A stretch of DNA of 64,000 bases, from positions 1 through 64,000 of the forward strand of contig JBBRVG010000005.1 of the NCBI GenBank assembly GCA_038247115.1, read 5' to 3'. Position 1 is the stretch's first letter. Each line of letters starts with the position of its first letter. The notes below the pieces were generated by a model. It worked only from the letters and a program-made list of their open reading frames with translations, did no database searches and was not told the origin of the DNA. This document shows positions 16,501-25,800 of this stretch, piece by piece. The DNA is from Pseudaeromonas sp038247115 (GTDB lineage Bacteria; Pseudomonadota; Gammaproteobacteria; Enterobacterales; Aeromonadaceae). The translations under genes were made by a program, and so were the position numbers.

Positions 16501-16842
16501 TGAGCGAGTACAGGTACTGGTCGAATCAGGGTAATCCGTACCATCACTATTTATCCAAGGGCGATAATGAACCGTTGGATTGTAATAGAGCTTGTTGTAG
16601 GTCGATGACTTGGCATTATTCCCTGTCGGCTCGCTATTATTAGTCGACAAATAATCATCATCCATGGAGCCGGAATCATCGAGAGTAAACATGATATTGG
16701 GTTCAATAGCGGAATCATTTTCCAGATACAAAGGCCGGTTGGCGATTGTCACGGCATGACTCGTGGCACTGAAAAGCAATATTCCTATGAATACCAGCCA
16801 ACTTGGCAGTCTTCGGCATGTTCGTTGGGTTTGAAGCCGCAT
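13600..16842 (-). CDS. pilY1: PilY1 tip adhesin (left operon, intact MIDAS)
   Basis: 1080-residue secreted PilY1. It has a signal peptide ending near SATSHA, then a von Willebrand A-like start with the metal site D55-x-S57-x-S59 in FTLDDSGSM. The C-terminal third is the PilY1 beta-propeller, with the calcium loop PIDIDGDRKID followed by AYAGDLLGNLWRFDLKS. A second EF-hand-like loop, INGDGKIDGDD, lies near the end. The start at 16842 (MRLQTQ) is chosen for AGGAGG six bases upstream; an ATG at 16863 adjoins the pilX stop. PilY1 binds the minor pilins, regulates pilus extension/retraction by calcium, and promotes attachment. Confidence 0.9.
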   Translation of the reverse strand: MRLQTQRTCRRLPSWLVFIGILLFSATSHAVTIANRPLYLENDSAIEPNIMFTLDDSGSMDDDYLSTNNSEPTGNNAKSSTYNKLYYNPTVHYRPWINSDGTDYPDSTSTCTRSGSNPNYTYNCVYYTPTGTAVRIYSGVTSYAGGPNRTDCANPNSCTFAEERQNFANWKTYYSTRLKAAQAGIGRAFYELSDKVRVGYGSINSGSKTVDGSTTNTIIQGVRKFNTTAKADFLTWLYAVNANGYTPLRRAMDDVGKYYERAKGSGSPWADAPGQTSYGEFKSCRQSYHILMTDGYWNSSSASTTAAQANVDNADGALITNDLGGAKIQFKAVTPYKDGSANTLADVAAYYWKRDLQTGIKNKVSPSSDDPAYWQHMVNFTVSFGLSGSLTYGANTLQQLTNGTLSWPSISTAEASSEIPKKIDDLWHAAVNSRGGFYNASDPQAFVDALTDAFAQVQARTGSSSAMVSNTARLDTNSRIYQASFSSGDWSGELTAYPLNSTTGAIGAAVWQASKKLPAHASRTIYTRKTSNAQTVTFTWANLDTSQQAALNKNSDGTADSNGSLRVNWLRGDQSKEVSQTNGIFRTRSNLLGDIINSNPVLVSNQDYGVGNAAFTAAKKTRTPMIYVGANDGMLHAFKESDGVEKFAYIPSQTVLSLNKLTATDYAKNHRYLLDGSPRSGDAYINSAWKTVLLGSTGAGGKTIFALDVTEPDTFGTDDVLWEYTSSHMGYAIPQVTLGQLANGDWSAIIANGYNSTAQEAKLVVLDLATGAENKVLATGAGSTTSPNGLSTPVPIDIDGDRKIDYAYAGDLLGNLWRFDLKSSDRAQWSSHKIFTACSSSPCSLSNRQPITARPMVIAHPDGGVLVLIGTGSYFADEDRSSTQLQTMYGIRDKLEATPTTITTSMLVQQTIEQEITATNGDGLNVRIVSDNPVDYTLKWGWYLNLLSPGLTSSVGERIINDIQLREDQLVFTTMLPSVDACDYGGKSWLMELAPMTGRRLSYPVFDINGDGKIDGDDLEDGLPVSGKSFDEIITKSAFVTTSDDETEIKYASGSSGSIKQTLEIISPNAKGRQSWRQLQ

Positions 16843-16863
16843 GGTGAGCCTCCTGTTTATCAT

Positions 16864-17376
16864 TCAACGCCTGAATGTGGATTGCAAAACAGCCTGACTG
16901 ACATCGGTTGTTCCAACGGCTCTGGCAGTGATGCGGTAGATGATCATGGTTTCCAGCGGTTGATCGGCAGCAAGACTCAGCCCCTGATTAATCACCTCCG
17001 GCAGTTTTTCGATCAGATAATGGGGGGCGCCAGCGGTGCTGGATCCCATGGTGTCACCGGTACGCCAGAGCGTATCGCTATCCTTCCAGTCCACGGGTAA
17101 TGCCGTACTGGCTGTTACGTCGTACAGACCATTGGTGCCCGCTGTGCTGTAGTCCGTGTCCTGTGTCTGCAAGACAAATATTTCCCCATTGCGCAGGGCC
17201 GCCTCAGCCGCCAGAAATGCCTGCTCTGCATCGCGACTATTGCCCGCCATCCTCTCCTGCAAGGTTCCCCCTTGCATGGCCGCAATACCGCTTAGGGTCA
17301 GCAACACCAGCATAATCAGGCAAATCACCAAAACCATGCCTTGCTGGTGCGCGTGGTAGACGGTTCGGCTGTTCAT
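16864..17376 (-). CDS. pilX: Minor pilin PilX (left operon)
   Basis: 170-residue protein with the PilX N-terminal domain: a short leader, QQG then MVLVICLIMLVLLTLSG, AAMQGGTLQERMAGNSRDAEQA. Like other PilX/GspK-type pilins it lacks Glu at +5. It is part of the priming complex (FimU/PilV/PilW/PilX) that starts pilus assembly and carries PilY1. Its stop is directly followed by the PilY1 reading frame, so translation is closely coupled. Confidence 0.88.
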   Translation of the reverse strand: MNSRTVYHAHQQGMVLVICLIMLVLLTLSGIAAMQGGTLQERMAGNSRDAEQAFLAAEAALRNGEIFVLQTQDTDYSTAGTNGLYDVTASTALPVDWKDSDTLWRTGDTMGSSTAGAPHYLIEKLPEVINQGLSLAADQPLETMIIYRITARAVGTTDVSQAVLQSTFRR

Positions 17377-17386
17377 CGGTTGCCCC

Positions 17387-18433
17387 TCAGTTCAAACGAT
17401 TACGCAATACAGACGTGATAATAGTTGGCATATACCAACGGCTATCGGTGGCCTGGAACGTGTTGCCATTAAAGGCAAATGCTTGTGGCTCAGTGACCAC
17501 TCCGGTGTCTTCGCTGCCCAGAATCAACTGCAAGCGGAGTGTTAGAACACTGCCCCAATCGGTTATGTTGTTCGCGGTTTGGTAACTGTCTACCTGACGG
17601 TCACTATTGGTATCTGTACCGTACAAAATCTGCAGATTGAATATATTATCCAGCAATATAGTAGCGGGCTGACCATTCACTTTTCTATACAGTGCAGGTT
17701 GTCCATTATCGCTATTTACAGCCAGAAAATAGGTGAGGGTTTGATATGTCATTAATTCAGAGCCAGGTCCAAATAATTGGGTTTTATTATTGGGATCCCA
17801 GACGGCATTATTATTTCCTGGAATAACCGAAGTGCTGGCACTATGTGCAACATTGACTTGCCCGCCACTGGCTGTTAGGCCTGTGATCTGGAATATCCGT
17901 GCTTTGCTGCAATCAGTTATCAGAGCAATATTCCCCACACTCAGAATATTTTCACTGCCAGCATTGGCAAAAACCTGATTGGCATCGCTGTTCGCCACAA
18001 TCGGTACTGGCATATCCACCGGCCCCTGGATCAGGAGCAAGTCTGTGCCTACCAAGGGGGCTGGATCTCCGCTCAAATGCGCAACGAGCTCAGTGGGCAG
18101 GCTGCTGGTCAGATTGTTGTAGCCACGAAGTGTGGTGGTGAAATTATAGGTGAGGGTGGTGGCCTGCTTGAGCGTGTTGGTTATAGGTACATTTTGTTTG
18201 CTCAAGCAGCCGCGATAGCCGGTCATCCGCAGCTCTTTACTAAATAACGATTGTGCAAAGCGGGCATTTTCCTGAACTCTGCTAGTCGCATCCGTGGTTC
18301 GGAACGTGGCGGAGTTACCAATAAACAACTGCAAGGTCGCCGCGGTCAGTAATAATCCCAGCACGATAGCGACCATCACTTCCACCAGACTGAAGCCTTG
18401 GTTGTGATGCGTTGACGGGGTTGGCTGGCACAT
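17387..18433 (-). CDS. pilW: Minor pilin PilW (left operon)
   Basis: 348-residue PilW-family prepilin. Leader MCQPTPSTHHNQG precedes FSLVEVMVAIVLGLLLTAA with Glu at +5. The following SRVQENARFAQSLFSKELRMTGYRGC is the conserved PilW helix-to-domain transition. It starts three bases after the pilV stop and ends 10 bases before pilX. It is 82 residues longer than the PilW of the right-hand operon. Confidence 0.9.
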   Translation of the reverse strand: MCQPTPSTHHNQGFSLVEVMVAIVLGLLLTAATLQLFIGNSATFRTTDATSRVQENARFAQSLFSKELRMTGYRGCLSKQNVPITNTLKQATTLTYNFTTTLRGYNNLTSSLPTELVAHLSGDPAPLVGTDLLLIQGPVDMPVPIVANSDANQVFANAGSENILSVGNIALITDCSKARIFQITGLTASGGQVNVAHSASTSVIPGNNNAVWDPNNKTQLFGPGSELMTYQTLTYFLAVNSDNGQPALYRKVNGQPATILLDNIFNLQILYGTDTNSDRQVDSYQTANNITDWGSVLTLRLQLILGSEDTGVVTEPQAFAFNGNTFQATDSRWYMPTIITSVLRNRLN

Positions 18434-18436
18434 GGC

Positions 18437-18877
18437 TCATAACTCCGTGCGATAGGTGAACTGCTGGGCAGAGTTGCCATTCTTCAGTCGGGACTCGTCC
18501 CACTGCACCGTGATTACAAACTGATTGCCGTCCTGAGCGATACTGCCTTGTCCTGCGGGTAATTGCGCCAGCCGGGCCTTCCAGTTCTGTAAATCCATGG
18601 CATCAACCGATGTGCCAGTCGGTGCGGTTGCTTCAAGGGTAATGTCATAGCTCCCGGCTGCCGCCAGTGTGCGATTGGCACGCATCAAATCACTGATTTC
18701 ATGTGCTAATTCTGTAGCCAGTGAGCGTGACATCGAGGTCTGGTTACTTTTCAGCGAGGTGGTTTGCAGTGCCATCATGCCGAGTAAGCCTATGGATAAG
18801 AGGATCAAGGCAATCAGTACTTCCAGCAGGGAGGATCCAGCCATGAATTTCTTGTGCAGCCATGATGGTGGAAGCAT
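18437..18877 (-). CDS. pilV: Minor pilin PilV (left operon)
   Basis: 146-residue PilV-type prepilin. The leader MLPPSWLHKKFMAG is followed by SSLLEVLIALILLSIGLLG, with Ser at +1 instead of the common Phe but Glu at +5. AGGAG seven bases upstream of the ATG supports the start. The C-terminal part includes VQWDESR, common in PilV. It is the second gene of the left operon, 11 bases after fimT. Confidence 0.88.
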   Translation of the reverse strand: MLPPSWLHKKFMAGSSLLEVLIALILLSIGLLGMMALQTTSLKSNQTSMSRSLATELAHEISDLMRANRTLAAAGSYDITLEATAPTGTSVDAMDLQNWKARLAQLPAGQGSIAQDGNQFVITVQWDESRLKNGNSAQQFTYRTEL

Positions 18878-18888
18878 GTGCTGACTCC

Positions 18889-19386
18889 TTAGTCGCTGCA
18901 GGCCATGCGGCTTAGGCTTGCGCGCCCGGACACTTCCACACGCAAGCGACGTTGTTCATCGTTCTGACATCCCTCAGGAGCGATGTGAAACTCCACGCTA
19001 CTGGTGGGCGAGGCGAGAGATCCATTTGCGGCGATGGACAGGCGTGTCGGAGAGCTCAGAATGGTGCTGTCGATAGCATTGAAATGACGTAATAACTCGT
19101 CCTTGTCGGCGTCCAGAGACCTGTCGCCATCGTCAACACGAATATCCCAGCCCGCTTGCCAATCGCTGTCATTGGTGGGGGCAATCCACACCAGAGTGCT
19201 GCGTCTGATCGCTTCGCTACGCGCCAGATTGATGGTGCCCACCAGGGCATTGCCATCGGATCTGATGGTGGTATCCCGGAGCAGATTACTGAACGAAGGA
19301 ATGCCGACCGTCGCTATGATGGCGATGATGGTCACCAGTACGATCAATTCAATCAAGGTAAAGCCTGATGCTGCATCTTTAGCCAT
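18889..19386 (-). CDS. fimT: FimT/FimU (GspH-type) minor pilin, first gene of left operon
   Basis: 165-residue GspH/FimT-family prepilin. The short leader MAKDAASG is followed by FTLIELIVLVTIIAIIATVG, and the family segment NALVGTINLARSEAIRR follows the helix. WQAGWDIRVDDGDRSLD is the usual conserved strand-loop of this family. It lies at the promoter end of the left operon. A class I-like CRP site and promoter lie directly upstream, so expression probably responds to cAMP. Confidence 0.9.
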   Translation of the reverse strand: MAKDAASGFTLIELIVLVTIIAIIATVGIPSFSNLLRDTTIRSDGNALVGTINLARSEAIRRSTLVWIAPTNDSDWQAGWDIRVDDGDRSLDADKDELLRHFNAIDSTILSSPTRLSIAANGSLASPTSSVEFHIAPEGCQNDEQRRLRVEVSGRASLSRMACSD

Positions 19387-19990
19387 GATCTACACACCCC
19401 TAAACATGGAGGACATCTGATCTACATATAAAAAAGTATCGAAGCTCAACGACAGGCCAACAAGGTAAGGGGCGGACTATTTGTGATCTGGATCACTATA
19501 TCTTCGATTATTGATTATTTCGAGTCTGTACGTTGCACTGCAATTTAATCCCGAATGAATCCAGATATATCGATAATTACTCTGATGAAATCGTTATCTG
19601 GCGCTATTTGAATATATTCAATCGCATCCCTGGCGAGCATTCTCGTCCGCAGCGATGGCTCACTGGATTGCTAGAGTGCCAAATGCGGACAAGACAAGAT
19701 GGATACGGAATAATGAGGTGCCAACCGGATGTTCTACTTGGGTTTTCCCTTGTTATGCTTGCGCCCCAAGGGGGAATGTGTGGTGCCATCTTGCTCTGTT
19801 CAACGGGATAGACCGCAATTTATTGCAACTTGCTGAAGTTATCACCAGCAAAGCGCTACATAACTCGCAAAATACAGTGTTACTGCTGGCCTTTCCTTGA
19901 GCTCTTAGCAGGAAAATGCGACATTGCAGCTTGGTTTAGATTCATAAGGGACTGTTTCTACTCGGCGGTTTCTGACATGGAGGACAGGTC
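19387..19990. other. Central region between the two pilin operons
   Basis: 604 bases with no recognisable gene; short frames in it resemble nothing. The left end holds the CRP-dependent promoter and a repeated TGATCTACA (19386-19394 and 19418-19426). The 12-mer ACATGGAGGACA occurs near the left end (19404-19415) and again as the ribosome-binding region of the right fimT (19975-19986). The right operon's promoter should lie here but no clear boxes stand out. Confidence 0.6.
19428..19497 (-). promoter_or_regulatory. CRP-dependent promoter of left pilin operon
   Basis: On the minus strand, CRP-like site TGTGA-TCTGGA-TCACT (19482-19497) is followed by TTGTTG (19458-19463), a 17-base spacer and GATACT (19435-19440). 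With a start near 19428 the site centre is about -61.5, the classical class I position. The untranslated leader would be about 42 bases. Promoter boxes are by pattern; the CRP site is strong. Confidence 0.6.
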
Positions 19991-20569
19991 ATGAATAAGG
20001 ATCCATTCAGCGAGCACTACAGCAACCGGTGTTGTGGTTTTCCCCGTCGCTGCTCCTCATTCTCCCGACTGCGGGGAGTAACGTTGATTGAGGTGATGGT
20101 GGCGATAGCTATTGTGGCCATTATTGGCGCCATAGGGGTGCCGTCTTTTCGCCAGGCTATGCAGGCACAACAAACCGAATCACAGCGCGAGGCCTTGCTA
20201 AACAGCATTACCACGGCGAGGCAGACTGCACAGCAGCGTTCCTTACCGGTATTGCTATGCCCATCTTCAACTGTCAGTAGATGCAGTGCTGCCTCTGCAG
20301 ATTGGAGTAAAGGTTGGCTCGCCTATCTGGATGCCAATCGCAATAACAAGTTCGATACCGGTGAAGAGATTATATCCGCCCATCAGTATGAAGGTGCTGT
20401 CACCGTCGTATCTAATGTCTTGAATCTGGTTTTTCGCGCCAATGGTATTGCTACTGTGGCAACTATCAAAGTTTGTTCTCAAAACGAAAGCAGCATCAAT
20501 AAGGCCATCGATATAAATCCGTTAGGTGCAGTCACATTGAGTGGAGGGGCAAATGCAAATTGCCCGTAG
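19991..20569 (+). CDS. fimT: FimT/FimU (GspH-type) minor pilin, first gene of right operon
   Basis: 192-residue GspH/FimT prepilin with an unusually long leader of 29 residues ending in SRLRG, before VTLIEVMVAIAIVAIIGAIG (Glu at +5). The conserved WSKGWLAYLDANRNNKFDTG segment, shared by the family, looks like a calcium-binding loop. The ATG follows GGAGG six to seven bases upstream. It is the counterpart of the left-operon fimT but clearly diverged. Its end overlaps pilV by 17 bases. Confidence 0.88.
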   Translation: MNKDPFSEHYSNRCCGFPRRCSSFSRLRGVTLIEVMVAIAIVAIIGAIGVPSFRQAMQAQQTESQREALLNSITTARQTAQQRSLPVLLCPSSTVSRCSAASADWSKGWLAYLDANRNNKFDTGEEIISAHQYEGAVTVVSNVLNLVFRANGIATVATIKVCSQNESSINKAIDINPLGAVTLSGGANANCP

Positions 20570-21074
20570 CCATGGCTTTACACTGATTGAACTATTAATT
20601 TCTCTGGTTGTTGTGGCCATAGGATTGCTTGGTTTTGCTAGTTTACAGATGGGAAGTATGCAGCGTCTGGAGCAGGCAAAAGTGAGCCAGAATGCCAGTG
20701 GCGCACTTCGAGATTTGGTGGAGCGGATTAGTTCATTACCCGCTGCGGCAAAGGCTGGCGAGTTTGATTTTAATAATCTGGCCAATGGTAACGATCCCGT
20801 TGCAAGTAAAGATTGCACAATAGCCGTATGCACAACCAAGCAACAGGCGGATATGGAGCTAGCACGCTGGTTTGCCCGGATTAAAGAGCGAGCGCCTTCG
20901 CCTCGATTTTCTGTCGTTTCGGTGCCCCGGGATAATGGGCGTCATGTGACGATTAGCCTAGTCTGGGATGCGGCATTAACCGGGCTAGGTGCTGCGGATG
21001 CTGATGCCGTCACCAGTGCCGCCACGATGAAAACAGCCCATCAGCGAGACAACGTGGAAATTTACATCCCATGA
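20553..21074 (+). CDS. pilV: Minor pilin PilV (right operon)
   Basis: 173-residue PilV-type prepilin: leader MQIARSHG, then FTLIELLISLVVVAIGLLGFA with Glu at +5. The ATG at 20553 is preceded by GGAGG with five bases spacing and overlaps the end of fimT; the GTG at 20541 is less likely. The later HVTISLVWD strand is typical of PilV. Its stop overlaps the pilW start (ATGA), indicating translational coupling. Confidence 0.87.
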   Translation: MQIARSHGFTLIELLISLVVVAIGLLGFASLQMGSMQRLEQAKVSQNASGALRDLVERISSLPAAAKAGEFDFNNLANGNDPVASKDCTIAVCTTKQQADMELARWFARIKERAPSPRFSVVSVPRDNGRHVTISLVWDAALTGLGAADADAVTSAATMKTAHQRDNVEIYIP

Positions 21075-21871
21075 TTCGACAACAGAGCAAGGGTTTTACA
21101 CTGGTTGAGCTGATGATTTGTATTGTGTTGGCCCTCTTTATTGTGGGCGGACTCTATACCATGTTGGGCAGTAGTCAGCTGAGTTATGCGCTTACCCGGG
21201 CTAACAACGCATTAAATGGCTCCGGTCAACGGGTTACACAACTGATCTGGAATCATCTGCATCAAGCGGGCTACGTCAATTATCAGCGGCAGATTATGCA
21301 ATGGACATTACCTGCCGGAGGGACATCGTTAGGGGCTAACAACTGGACTAAAGGGCAGAGTCTATTCGCAGAAAATAATATAACGGGTGTGACGGGATTG
21401 CTGGATAACAGCGATCGTCTGACTCTACGATTCTGGGGATCCAGTATCTCGGATAATGACCCGGCGCAACTTGCAAATCAGGCAACCGATAGTCGAATGT
21501 TTGATTGCAATGGTGAGGCTGTTAGCAATCAGAATTTGGTGCAAATCACCCTGTATGTGAACTCATCTGGTGACTTAATTTGTCAAGACAACCGGAATCA
21601 TACCGTGGTCATGGAGCGTAATATTGCCTCGTTACAATTTCGCTTCCGGCGAGCAGGAACGAATCAACAGTTCGTGACGGCAAATGTATTAACAGCCGCG
21701 ACCTGGCCAACGGTCGCGGCTATCGAGTTCGGCGTCCTGACGACTCAAGCTTCCGGCCAGGGCGTGAAAGCAACAGCCAGGACTTACCAGATACTGGAGC
21801 AGAGTGTGAATGCTGCTGCCGATAATCTCATCCGCCAGTCATTGACGGGTAGTATCACATTAAAGAATTAA
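21071..21871 (+). CDS. pilW: Minor pilin PilW (right operon)
   Basis: 266-residue PilW-type prepilin. MIRQQSKG precedes FTLVELMICIVLALFIVGG. The segment GQRVTQLIWNHLHQAGYVNY is the PilW transition region. It is shorter than the left PilW (348 residues). ATGA overlap with pilV. It should form part of the second priming complex. Confidence 0.87.
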   Translation: MIRQQSKGFTLVELMICIVLALFIVGGLYTMLGSSQLSYALTRANNALNGSGQRVTQLIWNHLHQAGYVNYQRQIMQWTLPAGGTSLGANNWTKGQSLFAENNITGVTGLLDNSDRLTLRFWGSSISDNDPAQLANQATDSRMFDCNGEAVSNQNLVQITLYVNSSGDLICQDNRNHTVVMERNIASLQFRFRRAGTNQQFVTANVLTAATWPTVAAIEFGVLTTQASGQGVKATARTYQILEQSVNAAADNLIRQSLTGSITLKN

Positions 21872-21887
21872 TGGATTGAGAGCCCGT

Positions 21888-22379
21888 ATGAAACAACAAG
21901 GTATGGCGTTGATTGTTGCCCTAGTGATCACGGTTATCATCGGCATTATTGCGGTAGCTATTGGCCGAAGCGCATTACAAAACCAACAGAGTGCCAGTGG
22001 TCAGTACGATATGCTCAGAAGCTATACAGCGGCGCAGTCCGCTATTAACCGTGCAGAACGGGTTTTTAAGCAAACCGTCATTACCGATGAGGCTCGAATT
22101 TATAGCAGTAATCCTCAAACCATCAGCTCCGAGCTCGATACCGCCAATTGGTGGCAGACAACGTCAAATTGGCAGACGAAGGCGACTGCCTATAACGGGT
22201 TAACGAGCGGTAATCCGCGCTATCGTATTGAACAACGGCAGTTTATTCCATTTTCGGCTGATATCGAAGAGAAAAATGGCCAGCAATATTTTCGAGTGAC
22301 GGGGCGGGGCGAAGGACCGGCGAGTTCGGTAAGCATGATTCAAGCTTATTTTTCCGTTGTAGTGCCGAAACCAAAATAA
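21888..22379 (+). CDS. pilX: Minor pilin PilX (right operon)
   Basis: 163-residue PilX-like protein: MKQQG then MALIVALVITVIIGIIAVAIG, without Glu at +5, as in other PilX proteins. The region YTAAQSAINRAERVFKQT matches the PilX domain pattern AxxxAExxLxxAE. The ATG at 21888 is preceded by GAGAG; the upstream TTG at 21876 is less likely. It follows pilW after 16 bases. Confidence 0.83.
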   Translation: MKQQGMALIVALVITVIIGIIAVAIGRSALQNQQSASGQYDMLRSYTAAQSAINRAERVFKQTVITDEARIYSSNPQTISSELDTANWWQTTSNWQTKATAYNGLTSGNPRYRIEQRQFIPFSADIEEKNGQQYFRVTGRGEGPASSVSMIQAYFSVVVPKPK

Positions 22380-22395
22380 CGAGGCAGGTTAAACC

Positions 22396-22809
22396 ATGAG
22401 AAAGATAATGGGTATTACGCTGATTGAACTAATGTTTGTAGTGGCAATAGTGGCCATTCTGGTCAGCGTTGCTGTACCGTCCTATCTACAACATGTGCGC
22501 ACAGCAAGGCGTGATGATGCCAAAAAAACCTTGCTGGAGGCTGCGCAAACCATGGAAAGTTATTATGCGCTGAATATGACTTATGTGGGTGCAAATATAG
22601 ATGACACTACAGAGCCGAAAATATTCAGTGATAAATCTCCGGTGGATGGTTCTGAGCGTCAATATACCCTCAAGTTAAATCCGGTGCCCACGGCAACTGG
22701 ATATACTATTCAGGCGGAGCCACAAGGTAGCCAAGCGGACGATAAATGTGGCACCTTGTCGATTAATCGCCTAGGTGTTCGCACTGCTAAAAAATCTGGA
22801 TGCTGGTAA
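22396..22809 (+). CDS. pilE: Type IV minor pilin PilE (right operon)
   Basis: 137-residue type IV pilin-like protein. MRKIMG precedes ITLIELMFVVAIVAILVSVA (Glu at +5), then VPSYLQHVRTARRDDAKKTLLEAAQ, as in the left PilE. The Cys pair DKCGTLSI and terminal GCW marks the D-loop; both PilE copies end in CW. Here pilE precedes pilY1, the reverse of the left operon. Spacing to pilY1 is 13 bases. Confidence 0.88.
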   Translation: MRKIMGITLIELMFVVAIVAILVSVAVPSYLQHVRTARRDDAKKTLLEAAQTMESYYALNMTYVGANIDDTTEPKIFSDKSPVDGSERQYTLKLNPVPTATGYTIQAEPQGSQADDKCGTLSINRLGVRTAKKSGCW

Positions 22810-22822
22810 GGAGAGAGCAGCT

Positions 22823-25800
22823 ATGAAAAAATTAGGTCATATAATAATCCTGTGCTCAATGATTTCTGGAGCTTCATTTTATGTTGAAGCCGCAGAACTA
22901 TCCTTACCCAGTGCTCCATTATTTGTCCCCAACCAGAATCTTACATCATTGGTGATGTTGGTAATGGGACGTGATCATACCCTTTATTATGAAGCCTACA
23001 ATGATGCTAGTGATCTTGATAAAGATGGGATTCTCGATATTCACTATGATCCAAAAATAGACTATTACGGATTATTCGACTCTCATAAGTGTTACACCTA
23101 TGCTAGTGATTTATTTTCCCCATCTAGAACCACATCCGATAAAAAATGCAGTAACGAGTGGAGTGGTGACTTTCTAAATTACCTCACCACGAGTCGAATA
23201 GATGCGTTGCGAAAAGTTCTCTATGGCGGTCTGAGGTATAATGATTCGACAAGTACCGTTGGAGTTGCTCCTATATTAACGCGGTCTTACATTCCCAAGG
23301 ATGCTCATAGTTGGGGTAAAACATGGGATCCTGCTGTGATGAATACGACAGAGGCAGGAAATATAAAAATTTCTAACTATGCCCCTCTGAAAGATGACAA
23401 AGTGTATTTTTTTGCAAGCACAACACTTTTTGCTGCTCAAGATAAGCCCTTACTACGCGTACTCGAAACAAACAAAAACCCTAACCCTGCACTTTATATA
23501 TGGAACTGGGTGAGCCGAGAAAGCACGGATAATAGTGGTAATGATACCGGTGGGATCGCAGGTGATTATATGACCGGTTATTCTGGTGCAATAACCTCTG
23601 CACGGAAGGATTATGTAGTCAGAGTTCAAGTCTGTGTTGCTGGTCTATTGGAAGATAATTGCACCAAATACCCTAATGGCAATTATAAGCCGACTGGATT
23701 ATTGCACGATTATGGTGCTGGAAATGAGCCAAAGATGGAGTTTGGCCTGATATCAGGGAGTTATATAAATAATATTTCCGGTGGAGTATTACGGGCAAAG
23801 ATTGGCAAGCTAAAAGATGAGATCGATGAGACTACCGGTAAACTAAAGACCCGTACTGGTGGCGTCGGCATATTTGATACACTCAATAAATTGAAAATAG
23901 TCGAGTTTGATGGTAATCGGTCAAGTCCTCAATATGTGCCATGCGGTTGGGTCAAGTTTGGCCCTATTAGCAATGGGCAGTGTACTGATTGGGGTAACCC
24001 TATCGGTGAGATGCTGTATGAGGCTATGCGCTACTTTGGTGGCGCAGGGGGCGATAGTGGGTCGGGGGCTACTGAAGAATTTGATGTGGCGAGTGATAGT
24101 AATGGATTAGTACATGATAGTTGGGACGATCCATTTAAAGCTCCGGGTCGTCACTGGTGTGATAAACCTGTCAATTTGATTATCAGTGATATTAATCCCT
24201 CTTATGACTCGGATCAGATCCCGGGCTCGGCGTTTGAAAAGGTAGCTGCTGATCCAATTTTAAGTGGTCTTGATGTATCAAAATTTACTAAATCAATTTC
24301 CGAGTTAGAAGGGCTTGATGGTAAAACATTCTTTATTGGTGATAACAACTCCGAAACGGGAAAAAACACTCCTACGGCCAAAAAAATAGAGCATTTAGGA
24401 AATATTCGCGGCCTATCGCCACAAGAGCCGACTAAATTGGGTAGTTTTTACTCGGCTGGTGTTGCCTATTATGGCCACATCAATGATGTCAATCAATATG
24501 TACCTGGTGGGCAAAAACCTAGGACCATGGCGGTTGCGTTAGCCTCACCCTTGCCAGAGATAAAGATCAATTTCCCAAATGAAAAATATGTAACCTTGAT
24601 CCCTTATGCTAAATCTGTTGGGGGTTCGAGTATTTCTTCAGCAGAGAATGGTTTTCAACCTACTAATACCATTGTTGATTACTATGTTGAAAGCAAGAGT
24701 GATACGAAGGGGAAGTTTAGAATAAACTTTGAAGATGTTGAGCAGGGGGCAGATCATGATATGGACATGATAGTGCTCTATGAATATGAGTTGGTTGGCA
24801 CTGACCAAGTCAAGATAACCCTTACATCTTCTTATGCTGGGGGGGGGATTGATCAACATGCTGGTTATGTTATTTCAGGGACTACAGCTGATGGTCTCTA
24901 TTTAGATGTTAAAGATATAGGTGGTGGAAAAGTTCCTTATCATCTGGATACTGTTGGTAACAGTCCAAGAAGCGTGGGCAAAGAAACGAATGACTTGCCA
25001 CTGACTAGAACACGAACTTTTACTTTGAATTCTAATAAAACGGCTGCTGAAATATTAAAGTCTCCGCTGTGGTATGCGGCCAAGTGGGGCAGCTTTAAAA
25101 ATGAAAATATAAATAAAGAAAAAGATCGCGATGACAATGGTGACGATAAACCTGACAACAAAGAGTGGAACTCTATCGATAAAGACAATCCGGATAATTA
25201 CTTCCTGGTGACCAATGCGAATAATTTGAAGGAACAGCTCTCGGCTGCATTGGATAATGCTAGTAAGGATGATAGTTCAGGAACATCCATGTCCTACACT
25301 TCTAGTCAAATTACCAATGACAGCTTTTCCTTTGATTCAGGTTTTGAAGCTAGGCAGTGGTCCGGTGAAGTGAGTGCTTTTGCCATCTCAGGGGGTATTG
25401 TCAATACAGATGCAACCTGGAAGGCGAGTGAGCGGCTTACGGCTCAAGGGGCGAATAACCGTGTTATTGTTACTATGGATTCTGATGGATCGAAGCGAGT
25501 ATTTAGCGAGCCAACTAGTCTGGCTGGTAGCTCCAGCGGCTTGAGTTCAACACAGATATCTGCATTACTTTCAAATATCACCAGCACAGATGTCGCCCTT
25601 AAATTGTCATATGTGAAAACATTGGTGAATTATTTGCGTGGTGATCGTACCTATGAGGCCAAAGATAAGTCAGTCCCCCTGCTGGGCACTCCATTTCGAC
25701 AACGTAAGAACATGTTGGGTGACGTTGTTCATTCAACCCCTGTTTATGGGGTCTCTGCGGGAGACTCGCAGCCATTCGTGATCTTTGGTGCGAATGACGG

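Noticed and set aside
19533..19900. Short frames in the centre between the pilin operons
   Set aside because: Several overlapping frames, none with a recognisable domain or good start; treated as non-coding.
20300..20370. Novel calcium loop in the right FimT
   Set aside because: The D-x-N-x-N-x-F-D-x-G pattern is a common feature of GspH/FimT pilins, not a novelty.
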